From Cryptomeria japonica (taxonomy: Eukaryota; Streptophyta; Pinopsida; Cupressales; Cupressaceae), in assembly GCF_030272615.1 (NCBI RefSeq), contig NW_026728907.1:90001-112500 (forward strand): a stretch of 22,500 nucleotides of DNA, read 5' to 3'. This document shows, one piece after another, positions 1-8,269 of the stretch. The position numbers were made by a program, and so were the translations under genes. Within the stretch, counting starts at the first letter, position 1. Each line of letters begins with the position of its first letter. The notes beneath the pieces were generated by a model. The model searched no databases and was not told where the DNA came from. It saw only the letters and a list, made by a program, of their open reading frames with translations.

Positions 1-3000
1 GGCGGGAAGGCCCCAACGGCTAGACGGAAGAGGCTTCAGGGCCACCTCGGAATGGTCCAAGCATCGGACGCGCTTGGGGCGACTGCCAGTGCCAACCCCT
101 TATCCCGCGATGCGTCCGATACACAGATGGTTCCAAGGCGGCCGAGGAGCCTCACCGCATAGCAATCGGGGGTGCGAGGCGAGGGATGGGGCGGGAAGGC
201 CCCAACGGCTAGACGGAAGAGGCTTCAGGGCCGCCTAGGAATGGTCCAAGCATCGGACACGCTTGGGGCGACTACCAGTGACAGCCCCCTATCCCGCGAT
301 GCGTCCGATACGAAGATGGTTCCAAGGCGGCCGAGGAGCCTCACCGCATAGCAATCGGGGTGCGAGGTGGGGGATGCGGCGAGATGGCCCCAACGGCTAG
401 ACGGAAGAGGCCACAGGGCCGCGTCGGAATAGTCCAAGCATCGGACGCGCTTGGGGCGACTACCAGTGACAACCCCTTATCCCGCGATGCGTCCGATACG
501 AAGATAGTTCCAAGGCGGCCGAGGAGCCTCACCGCATAGCAATCGGGGTGCGAGGTGGGGGATGCGGCGAGATGGCCCCAACGGCTAGACGGAAGAGGCT
601 GCAGGGCCGCCTCGGAATAGTCCAAGCATCGGACGCGCTTGGGGCCACTACCAGTGACAACCCCTTATCCCGCAATGCGTCCGATACGAAGATAGTTCCA
701 AGGCGGCCGAAGAGCCTCACCGCATAGCAATCGGGGTGCGAGGTGGGGGATGCGGCGAGATGGCCCCAACGGCTAGACGGAAGAGGCCACAGGGCCGCCT
801 CGGAATAGTCCAAGCATCGGACGCGCTTGGGGCGACTACCAGTGACAACCCCTTATCCCGCGATGCGTCCGATACGAAGATAGTTCCCAGGCGGCCGAGG
901 AGCCTCACCGCATAGCAATCGGGGTGCGAGGCGAGGGATGCGGCGAGATGGCCCCAAAGGCTAGACGGAAGAGGCTGCAGGGCTGCCTCGGAATAGTCCA
1001 AGCATCAGACGCGCTTGGGGCGACTACCACTGCCAACCCCTTATCCCGCGATGCGTCCGATACACAGATAGTTCCGAGGCGGCCGAGGAGGTGGGGGATG
1101 CAGCGAGATGGCCCCAACGGCTAGACGGAAGAGGCTGCAGGGCCGCCTCGGAATAGTCCAAGCATCGGACGCGCTTGGGGCGACTACCAGTGACAACCCC
1201 TTATCCCGCGATGCGTCCGATACACAGATAGTTCCGAGGCGGCCAAGGAGCCTCACCGCATAGCAATCGTGGTGCGAGGTGGGGGATGCGGCGAGATGGC
1301 CCCAACGGCTAGACGGAAGAGGCTGCAGGGCCGCCTCGGAATGGTCCAAGCATCGGATGCGCTTGGGGCGACTACCACTGCCAACCCCTTATCCCGCGAT
1401 GCGTCCGATACACAGATAGTTCCAAGGCGGCCGAGGAGCCTCACAGCATAGCAATCAGGGTGCGAGGCGAGGGATGCGGCGAGAAAGCCCCAACGGCTAG
1501 AGGGAAGAGGCTTCAGGTCCGCCTCGGAATGGTCCAAGCATCGGACGCGCTTGGGGCGACTACCAGTGACAACCCCTTATCCCGCGACGCGTCCGATACA
1601 CAGATAGTTCCAAGGCGGCCGAGGAGCCTCACCGCATAGCAATCGGGGTGCGAGGCGAGGGATGCGGCGAGAAGGACCCAACGGCTACACGGAAGAGGCT
1701 TCGGGGCCGCCTCGGAATGGTCCAAGCATCGGACGCGCTTGGGGCGACTACCAGTGACAACCCCTTATCCCGCGACGCGTCCGATACACAGATAGTTCCA
1801 AGGCGGCCGAGGAGCCTCACCGCATAGCAATCGGGGTGCGAGGCGAGGGATGCGGCGAGAAGGACCCAACGGCTACACGGAAGAGGCTTCGGGGCCGCCT
1901 CGGAATGGTCCAAGCATCGGACGCGCTTGGGGCGACTACCAGTGACAACCCCTTATCCCGCGACGCGTCCGATACACAGATAGTTCCAAGGCGGCCGAGG
2001 AGCCTCACCGCATAGCAATCGGGGTGCGAGGCGAGGGATGCGGCGAGAAGGACCCAACGGCTAGACGGAAGAGGCTTCGGGTCCGCCTCGGAATGGTCCA
2101 AGCATCGGACGCGCTTGGGGCGACTACCAGTGACAACCCCTTATCCCGCGACGCGTCCGATACACAGATAGTTCCAAGGCGGCCGAGGAGCCTCACCGCA
2201 TAGCAATCGGGGTGCGAGGCGAGGGATGCGGCGAGAAGGACCCAACGGCTAGACGGAAGAGGCTTCGGGTCCGCCTCGGAATGGTCCAAGCATCGGACGC
2301 GCTTGGGGCGACTACCAGTGACAACCCCTTATCCCGCAACGCGTCCGATACACAGATAGTTCCAAGGCGGCCGAGGAGCCTCACCGCATAGCAATCGGGG
2401 TGCGAGGCGAGGGATGCGGCGAGAAGGACCCAACGGCTAGACGGAAGAGGCTTCGGGTCCGCCTCGGAATGGTCCAAGCATCGGACGCGCTTGGGGCGAC
2501 TACCAGTGACAACCCCTTATCCCGCGACGCGTCCGATACACAGATAGTTCCGAGGCGGCCGAGGAGCCTCACCGCATAGCAATCGGGGTGCGAGGCGAAG
2601 GATGCGGCGAGAAGGACCCAACGGCTAGACGGAAGAGGCTTCGGGTCCGCCTCGGAATGGTCTAAGCATCGGACGCGCTTGGGGCGACTACCAGTGACAA
2701 CCCCTTATCCCGCGACGCGTCCGATACACAGATAGTTCCAAGGCGGCCGAGGAGCCTCACCGCATAGCAATCGGGGTGCGAGGCGAGGGATGCGGCGAGA
2801 AGGACCCAACGGCTAGACGGAAGAGGCTTCAGGGCCGCCTCGGAATGGTCCAAGCATCGAACGCGCTTGGGGCGACTACCAGTGACAACCCCTTATCCCG
2901 CGACGCGTCCGATACACAGATAGTTCCGAGGCGGCCGAGGAGCCTCACCGCATAGCAATCGGGGTGCGAGGCGAGGGATGCGGCGAGAAGGACCCAACGG

Positions 3001-3720
3001 CTAGACGGAAGAGGCTTCAGGGCCGCCTCGGAATGGTCCAAGCATCGGACGCGCTTGGGGCGACTACCAGTGACAACCCCTTATCCCGCGACGCGTCCGA
3101 TACACAGATAGTTCCGAGGCGGCCGAGGAGCCTCACCGCATAGCAATCGGGGTGCGAGGCGAGGGATGCGGCGAGAAGGACCCAACGGCTAGACGGAAGA
3201 GGCTTCAGGGCCGCCTCGGAATGGTCCAAGCATCGGACGCGCTTGGGGCGACTACCAATGACAACCCCTTATCCCGCGACGCGTCCGATACACAGATAGT
3301 TCCGAGGCGGCCGAGGAGCCTCACCGCATAGCAATCGGGGTGCGAGGCGAGGGATGCGGCGAGAAGGACCCAACGGCTAGACGGAAGAGGCTTCAGGGCC
3401 GCCTCGGAATGGTCCAAGCATCGGACGCGCTTGGGGCGACTACCAGTGACAACCCCTTATCCCGCGACGCGTCCGATACACAGATAGTTCCGAGGCGGCC
3501 GAGGAGCCTCACCGCATAGCAATCGGGGTGCGAGGCGAGGGATGCGGCGAGAAGGACCCAACGGCTAGACGGAAGAGGCTTCAGGGCCGCCTCGGAATGG
3601 TCCAAGCATCGGACGCGCTTGGGGCGACTACCGTTGCCAACCCCTTATCCCGCGATGCGTCTGATACACAGATAGTTCCGAGGCGGCCGAGGAGCCTCAC
3701 CGCATAGCAATCGGGTTGCG
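1..3720. repeat. 188-bp tandem repeat array, about 20 copies
   Basis: Landmarks such as the CGCATAGCAATCGGG segment recur every 188 bases through the block. One unit near 1090 lacks about 28 bases covering that landmark. Each unit has paired segments ATCGGACGCG and CGCGTCCGAT (for example 2104-2113 and 2152-2161) enclosing a GGGG/CCCC pair, so it can fold as a hairpin or cruciform. Two sequence subfamilies are visible. Units before about 1500 mostly carry GCGATGCGTCC and GAGATGGCCCC, whereas units from about 1560 to 3600 carry GCGACGCGTCC and GAGAAGGACCC. The last unit (about 3600-3720) reverts to the first type with extra changes. Open frames on both strands repeat with the 188-base period and are not genes. 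The array lies downstream, in minus-strand sense, of the promoter-like elements. By analogy with other rDNA spacers it could be an enhancer-type block, which is inference. Confidence 0.95.
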
Positions 3721-3963
3721 AGGCAGATTATTGGGAAGGGAACCCCCTGGGATGCGGCTCAAGCAGTGCCCAAAGGGACTGGAATGCGGAATCACATCGA
3801 GAGACCCAAATGCTATACGAGGGCTCAAATCGAATTATCGATTTGGCCACGACATGGACGCATCGGAACGACTACCTTTGCCGAACCACTCGCAATTGCA
3901 TCCATACCGAAACCAATAGACATTTCCGTTAGAGCCCTCGCATAGCATTCGGGAATCTCGCAT

Positions 3964-4051
3964 GCCCCTCTAAATCGACCAATGCTGGCGCTCAATGAAA
4001 ATCCGAGCGCTACCACCGTTCGAGCGCCAGCATTGGTCGAGTTAGAGGGGC
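3964..4051 (-). repeat. Long inverted repeat (hairpin), unit 1
   Basis: Arms 3964-3993 and 4022-4051 are 30 bases each and pair at 29 positions around a 28-base loop. The loop contains ATCCGAGCG at 4001-4009, which recurs in the loops of the two related inverted repeats at 4450-4540 and 4891-4980. In minus-strand sense the hairpin starts 34 bases downstream of the last A of the adjacent TATATAGGGG element. It could be an RNA structure of spacer transcripts or a DNA cruciform. Confidence 0.85.
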
Positions 4052-4076
4052 ACGGGGGAGAATGCTCCAGTCAACA

Positions 4077-4106
4077 CCTCCCCTATATAAGTTATTTGTC
4101 CGATTC
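4077..4106 (-). promoter_or_regulatory. Putative Pol I spacer promoter element 1
   Basis: On the minus strand this reads TATATAGGGGAGG, preceded by GAATCGGACAAATAACT. Plant rDNA initiators have the form TATATAGGGG, with transcription starting at the last A, here 4084. The same block occurs 13 times in this window, and its core is the best-conserved part of otherwise divergent units. A 30-base-arm hairpin begins at +34. A plus-strand Pol II TATA box (TATATAAG) is the alternative reading, but no gene lies downstream. Confidence 0.6.
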
Positions 4107-4449
4107 TCGCACAACCGTAGTCTGCCTCGTCGAATCAAACAACGGTCCCAGATTCCGACTTCCGTTCCGTAGAGACCCAAAAGCTAGATGGAGGCTCGCA
4201 AGAAAGAGAGTCGGCGCATAGCAATCGGGTTTCTCGAACGTTTAGGGACCGAGCTCACTTGCGGATAGGGCAAAATCCGCCAAGCAACCCAAAAGCTAGA
4301 CGGGGGCTCGAATCGAATCGCCTAGGCGGCCACAACAACGACGTGTTGGATCGACTACCAGTGCCAAACCATTCAGCAAGACTAGTCTGTGTCGAGGCCG
4401 GATAGAGATTCTCAGAGAGCGCCCGCATAGCATTTAGGAGACCTGCCGC

Positions 4450-4540
4450 GTCCCTCACACTCGACAAATGGTGGTGCACGTTTATAAATCCGAGCGATCC
4501 CAACCCTTTCAAGCACCAACATCGGTCGAGATAGAGGGGC
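4450..4540 (-). repeat. Inverted repeat (hairpin), unit 2
   Basis: Arms 4450-4477 and 4513-4540 pair at 21 of 28 positions around a 35-base loop. The loop holds ATCCGAGCG at 4488-4496, as in unit 1. The stem top is GGTGC/GCACC where unit 1 has GGCGC/GCGCC, so both sides of one pair changed together. It begins at +35 relative to promoter-like element 2. Confidence 0.7.
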
Positions 4541-4566
4541 ACGGAGGGGGCTGCGTGAGACAACAC

Positions 4567-4596
4567 AGTCCCCTATATAAGTTATTTGTCCGATTC
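4567..4596 (-). promoter_or_regulatory. Putative Pol I spacer promoter element 2
   Basis: The minus strand reads TATATAGGGGACT, the only copy in which GAGG after the TATA core is replaced by GACT. The upstream GAATCGGACAAATAACT block is intact. The predicted start is 4574, with a hairpin (4450-4540) at +35. Confidence 0.55.
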
Positions 4597-4890
4597 TCAC
4601 ACATCCGAAGAATGGTCATCAAATCGGACAACAGCCCAAACTTCCGACTTCCGTCCCAGAAAGCCCAAGAGCTATCTAAAACGTTCATGGCCGGAACTCG
4701 ATCGCGGCTATACCAGTCCGCCAAGCAACCCAAAAGCTAGACTGGAGCTCTAGTCGAATCACCTCTGTGGCCATTGCAAGGACGTGTTGGAGCGACTACC
4801 ATTGCCGAACCATTCCGCAGGTCGAGTCCATACCAAGGCCGCATAGAGATTCACGATGAGCTCCTGCATAGCAATCAGGAGACTTGCCGT

Positions 4891-4980
4891 GTCCATCACA
4901 ATCGATAAATCCTGGTGCAAGATTTTTGCATCCGAGCGCTCCAACCAGTCGAGCACCAGCATCAATCGACATAAACGGGC
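4891..4980 (-). repeat. Inverted repeat (hairpin), unit 3
   Basis: Arms 4891-4918 and 4953-4980 pair at 18 of 28 positions, including an unbroken CTGGTGC/GCACCAG top. The 34-base loop contains ATCCGAGCG at 4930-4938. It is more decayed than unit 1 but begins at the same distance, +36, from promoter-like element 3. Confidence 0.6.
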
Positions 4981-5007
4981 ACGGGGGGAGGATGCTCGAG
5001 AACACTA

Positions 5008-5037
5008 CCTCCCCTATATAAGTTATTTGTCCGATTC
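5008..5037 (-). promoter_or_regulatory. Putative Pol I spacer promoter element 3
   Basis: The minus strand reads TATATAGGGGAGG with the upstream GAATCGGACAAATAACT block. The predicted start is 5015. It is the last element of the type linked to 188-bp-like sequence and long hairpins. The next element, 545 bases away, belongs to the 311-bp family. Confidence 0.6.
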
Positions 5038-5100
5038 TCAAGCAGCCGAAGTCTGGTCATCGAATCGGGTCAAAGACCACAACTTCCGACTTTACCCACA

Positions 5101-5400
5101 ATGCAAGTCATCGAATCGAACATCGGCCCCCGAGTCGGACTCCATGCGTATGTCAGGTCATCGGACCCAAATTCCGCCTTCCTGCGCATGGCGGGCCATC
5201 AATATCAACTCGGTCATCGGACCCAAACTCCGCCTTTTTGCGTATGGCACGCCTTCAAATCGGTCATCGGACCCAAATTCCGCCTTCCTGTGCATGGCGG
5301 GCCATCAACATCAACTCGGTCATCGGACCCAAATTCCGCCTTTCTGCGCATGGCACGCCATCAACTCGGTCATCGGACCCAAATTCCGCCTTCCTGCGCA
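5101..5400. repeat. Minisatellite of about 50-56 bp built on TCATCGGACCCAAATTCCG
   Basis: Five imperfect units carry TCATCGGACCCAAA, a CCGCCTTCCTGCGCATGGC segment and, in several, CATCAACATCAACTC. Unit starts lie near 5157, 5213, 5264, 5319 and 5369, so length varies by insertion or loss of the linker. The same TCATCGGACCCAA segment is part of the 311-bp units to the right, so this looks like a local expansion of one section of that unit. Overlapping frames read through it on the plus strand, but they follow the repeat and are not called. Confidence 0.75.
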
Positions 5401-5552
5401 TGGCAGGTCATCGGACACAAATTCAGACCTCGCCAATATGCCTACGTATCGAATCGGTCATCGGACCCAACTTCCGACTTCATCCATACTGTAGGGTCTT
5501 TGAGGTTGGCGCGGTGCGCTCAACCCAGGGAGTCGACCCATCGAAGCATACA

Positions 5553-5582
5553 CCTCCCCTATATAAGCTATTTGTCCGATTC
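5553..5582 (-). promoter_or_regulatory. Putative Pol I spacer promoter element 4
   Basis: The minus strand reads TATATAGGGGAGG, predicted start 5560, first of the 311-bp family. A short hairpin at 5504-5525 (GGTTG-GCGC, loop GGT, GCGC-T-CAACC) begins at +36 in minus-strand sense. Confidence 0.6.
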
Positions 5583-5863
5583 CCACACCTGTGTAGTTTG
5601 CACCTCTGACCAGGACATCGACCCCAACTTCCGAACTCGACTGCAACGACGGCACCAGCGCCTTGGTGCGCACCTTGCGACGCACAGTCCCAACATTCGC
5701 CTTCCTGCACATGGCAGGTCATCGGACCCAAATTCCGACCTCGCGAGTATGCCTACATATCGAATCGGTCATCGGACCCAACTTCCGACTTCATCCATAC
5801 CGTAGGGTCTTTGAGGTTGGCGCGGTGCGCTCAACCCGGGGAGTCGACCCAACGAAGCATACA

Positions 5864-5893
5864 CCTCCCCTATATAAGCTATTTGTCCGATTC
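5864..5893 (-). promoter_or_regulatory. Putative Pol I spacer promoter element 5
   Basis: Same core as element 4, predicted start 5871. The hairpin at 5815-5836 begins at +36. Confidence 0.6.
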
Positions 5894-6174
5894 CCACACC
5901 TGTGTAGTTTGCACCTCCGATCAAGACATCGACCCCAACTTCCGAACTCGCCTCCAACGACCGAACCAGCGCCTTGGTGCGCACCTTGCAACGCACAGTG
6001 CCAACATTCGCCTTCCTGCACGTGGCAGGTCATCGGACCCAAATTCCGACCTCGCGAGTATGCCTACATATCGAATCGGTCATCGGACCCAACTTCCGAC
6101 TTCATCCATACCGTAGGGTCTTTGAGGTTGGCGCGGTGCGCTCAACCCGGGGAGTCGACCCAACGAAGCATACA

Positions 6175-6204
6175 CCTCCCCTATATAAGCTATTTGTCCG
6201 ATTC
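6175..6204 (-). promoter_or_regulatory. Putative Pol I spacer promoter element 6
   Basis: Same core, predicted start 6182, hairpin at 6126-6147 (+36). Third unit of the 311-bp array. Confidence 0.6.
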
Positions 6205-6485
6205 CCACACCTGTGTAGCTTGCACCTCCGATCAGGACATCGACCCCAACTTCCGAACTCGACTAAAAAGACCGCACCAGCGCCTTGGTGTGCACCTTGC
6301 AACGCACAGTGTCAACATTCGCCTTCCTGCACATGGCAGGTCATCGGACCCAAATTCCGACCTCATGAGCATACCTACTAATCGAATTGGTCATCGGACC
6401 CAACTTCCGACTTCATCCATACCGTAGGGTCTTTGAGGTTGGCGCGGTGCGCTCAACCTGGGGAGTCGACCCATCGAAGCATACA

Positions 6486-6515
6486 CCTCCCCTATATAAG
6501 CTATTTGTCCGATTC
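6486..6515 (-). promoter_or_regulatory. Putative Pol I spacer promoter element 7
   Basis: Same core, predicted start 6493, hairpin at 6437-6458 (+36). Its own 311-bp unit is interrupted on the right by the 38/52-bp palindromic array, so the next element is 855 bases away. Confidence 0.6.
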
Positions 6516-6597
6516 CGACACCTGTGTAGTTTGCACCTCCGCTCAGGACATCGACCCCAACTTCCGAACTCGCCTGCAACGACCGAACCAGCGCCTT

Positions 6598-7210
6598 GGT
6601 GCGCACCAAAAGTGCGCACTTTTGGAGGGCACTTTTGTGCGCTCCAAAGGTGCGCACTTTTGGAGGGCACTTTTCTGCGCTCCAAAGGTGCGCACTTTTG
6701 GAGGGCACTTTTTGGAGGGCACTTTTCTGCGCTCCAAAGGTGCGCACTTTTGGAGGGCACTTTTTGGAGGGCACTTTTCTGCGCTCCAAAGGTGCGCACT
6801 TTTGGAGGGCACTTTTTGGAGGGCACTTTTCTGCGCTCCAAAGGTGCGCACTTTTGGAGGGCACTTTTTGGAGGGCACTTTTCTGCGCTCCAAAGGTGCG
6901 CACTTTTGGAGGGCACTTTTTGGAGGGCACTTTTCTGCGCTCCAAAGGTGCGCACTTTTGGAGGGCACTTTTCTGCGCTCCAAAGGTGCGCACTTTTGGA
7001 GGGCACTTTTTGGAGGGCACTTTTCTGCGCTCCAAAGGTGCGCACTTTTGGAGGGCACTTTTTGGAGGGCACTTTTCTGCGCTCCAAAGGTGCGCACTTT
7101 TGGAGGGCACTTTTCTGCGCTCCAAAGGTGCGCACTTTTGGAGGGCACTTTTGTGCACTCCAAAGGTGCGCACTTTTGGAGGGCACTTTTCCTGTGCTCC
7201 AAAGGTGCAC
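6598..7210. repeat. 38/52-bp palindromic tandem array
   Basis: The GTGCGCAC core recurs at 6612, 6650, 6688, 6740, 6792, 6844, 6896, 6948, 6986, 7038, 7090, 7128 and 7166, with a degenerate copy at 7205. Spacings are 38 or 52 bases. The 14-base difference is one extra copy of a segment containing GGAGGGCACTTTT. Each core sits in a near-palindrome CCAAAGGTGCGCACTTTTGG, and the first (6606-6625) is the perfect palindrome CCAAAAGTGCGCACTTTTGG. Neither 38 nor 52 is a multiple of three, yet several frames stay open on both strands because the units lack stop triplets. No protein is proposed. The array begins exactly at the GGTGCGCACC (6598-6607) that ends a 311-bp unit. Confidence 0.93.
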
Positions 7211-7340
7211 ACCTAGGTGAGCACCTTCGACCACACCTTGTAGCACACCAAACTCTGACTTTCGACTTCATCCGCAATGCAGGGTCTTTGAGGTTGGCGC
7301 AATGCGCACAACCAGGGGAGTCGACCCATCAAACCCAACA

Positions 7341-7370
7341 CCTCCCCTATATAAGCTATTTGTCTGATTC
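7341..7370 (-). promoter_or_regulatory. Putative Pol I spacer promoter element 8
   Basis: The minus strand reads TATATAGGGGAGG, predicted start 7348. The hairpin at 7292-7313 (GGTTG-GCGC, loop AAT, GCGC-A-CAACC) begins at +36. The upstream block has GAATCAGACAAATAGCT, one base different from the 311-bp family. Confidence 0.6.
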
Positions 7371-7497
7371 TCATACATGCGTAGCCTGCAGGAGCAATTA
7401 GGACATCGACCCCAACTTTCGGCTTCTAAACGAAAACAAGGTCTTTGAGGTTGGTGTAATGCGAACAACTAGGGGAGTCAACCCATCAAACCCAACA

Positions 7498-7527
7498 CCT
7501 CCCCTATATAAGCTATTTGTCTGATTC
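7498..7527 (-). promoter_or_regulatory. Putative Pol I spacer promoter element 9
   Basis: Same core, predicted start 7505. The +36 hairpin (7449-7470) is the weakest of the set, with several unpaired bases. Confidence 0.55.
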
Positions 7528-7654
7528 TCATACATGTGTAGTCTACAGGAGCAATTAGGACATCGACCCCAACTTTTGACTTCTTAACGAAAACAAGGTC
7601 TTTGAGGTTGACGTAATGCGCACAACCAGGGGAGTCGACCCATCAAACCCAACA

Positions 7655-7684
7655 CCTCCCCTATATAAGCTATTTGTCCGATTC
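7655..7684 (-). promoter_or_regulatory. Putative Pol I spacer promoter element 10
   Basis: Same core, predicted start 7662. The +36 hairpin (7606-7627) keeps the GTTG/CAAC base but has a wobble and a mismatch in the upper stem. Confidence 0.55.
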
Positions 7685-7811
7685 TCATACATGTGTAGCC
7701 TGCAGGAGCCATTAGGACATTGACCCCAACTTTTGACTTCTTAACGAAAACAAGGTCTTTGAGGTTGGCGTAATGCGCACAACCAAGGGAGTTGACCCAT
7801 CAAACCCAACA

Positions 7812-7841
7812 CCTCCCCTATATAAGCTATTTGTCTGATTC
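7812..7841 (-). promoter_or_regulatory. Putative Pol I spacer promoter element 11
   Basis: Same core, predicted start 7819. The +36 hairpin (7763-7784) has one imperfect pair. Confidence 0.57.
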
Positions 7842-8031
7842 TCATACATGTGTAGCCTGCAACAACGATTAGGACATCCACCCCAACTTCTGAATTCGTC
7901 TGCGTTGACCGCACCAAAGGTGCACGCCTTGGTGCTCACCAAAATCCGACTTCCGACTTCTTCTGCTATGCGGGGTCTTTGAGGTTGGCGCAGTGCGCAC
8001 AACCAGGGGAGTCAACCCACCGAATGCAACA

Positions 8032-8061
8032 CCTCCCCTATATAAGCTATTTGTCTGATTC
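8032..8061 (-). promoter_or_regulatory. Putative Pol I spacer promoter element 12
   Basis: Same core, predicted start 8039. The +36 hairpin (7983-8004) is fully paired in both stem segments with loop AGT. Confidence 0.6.
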
Positions 8062-8188
8062 TCATACATGCGTAGACTGCAGCAATGATTAGGACATCCA
8101 CCCCAACTTTTGACTTCTTAAACAAGACAGGGTCTTTGAAGTTGGTGCAGTGCACACAACCAGGGGAGTCGACCCATCAAACGCAACA

Positions 8189-8219
8189 CCTCCCCTATAT
8201 AAAGCTATTTGTCCGATTC
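8189..8219 (-). promoter_or_regulatory. Putative Pol I spacer promoter element 13
   Basis: The core TATATAGGGGAGG is intact, predicted start 8196, but one extra base upstream gives TATATAAAG on the plus strand. The +36 hairpin (8140-8161) has GTGC/GCAC in place of the usual GCGC/GCGC, a pair-preserving double change. In minus-strand sense this is the first element reached when coming from the 5S side. Confidence 0.58.
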
Positions 8220-8269
8220 TCATACGTGTAGTCTGCAGCAGCGATTAGGACATCGACCCCAACTTCCGA

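Larger units (their letters stand above)
3721..5100. repeat. Composite promoter-like units with decayed 188-bp-like sequence
   Basis: This stretch has no gene. It contains three promoter-like elements (TATATAA at 4084, 4574 and 5015) separated by 490 and 441 bases. Between them are decayed versions of 188-bp repeat landmarks in the same order: a CTAGA segment (about 4172, 4297, 4737), GACTACC near 4350 and 4794, and GCATAGCAATC or GCATAGCATT near 3942, 4206, 4428 and 4867. The 188-bp array thus appears to be an amplified relative of the sequence next to these promoter-like elements. Each of the three also has a long inverted repeat at a fixed distance. The stretch 3721-3960 is a further degenerate relative without a recognisable promoter element. 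Confidence 0.7.
5398..6606. repeat. 311-bp tandem repeat, about 4 units, each with a promoter-like element
   Basis: TATATAA boxes at 5560, 5871, 6182 and 6493 are exactly 311 bases apart and the intervening sequence is highly similar. In plus-strand order each unit holds a CATGGCAGGTCATCGG segment, a GGGTCTTTGAGGTTGGCGC block, a GTCGACCC block, the promoter-like element, a CATCGACCCCAACTTCCGA block and a CGCCTTGGTGCGCACCTTG segment. The GGTCTTTGAGG to CATCGACCCCAAC part is shared with the 157-bp units at 7245-8275. Open frames on both strands recur with the repeat period. Confidence 0.92.

Noticed and set aside
225-3605. Recurring 70-94-codon minus-strand frames in the 188-bp array
   Set aside because: They recur with the repeat period, overlap one another and carry no family signature. 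188 is not a multiple of three, so no continuous protein spans units.
1-3720. CRISPR array
   Set aside because: The whole 188-base unit is repeated, with no unique spacers, and the sequence is eukaryotic rDNA-type.
6387-7401. Open frames of 200-320 codons through the palindromic array on both strands
   Set aside because: The 38- and 52-base units shift frame at each step, so different frames read the same peptide segments in turn. This is a by-product of a stop-free palindromic repeat.
4077-8219. Plus-strand Pol II TATA boxes (TATATAAG) driving genes
   Set aside because: No coding or non-coding gene follows on the + strand, and the run of Gs after TATATA on the - strand fits a plant Pol I initiator better. 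Kept only as an alternative.
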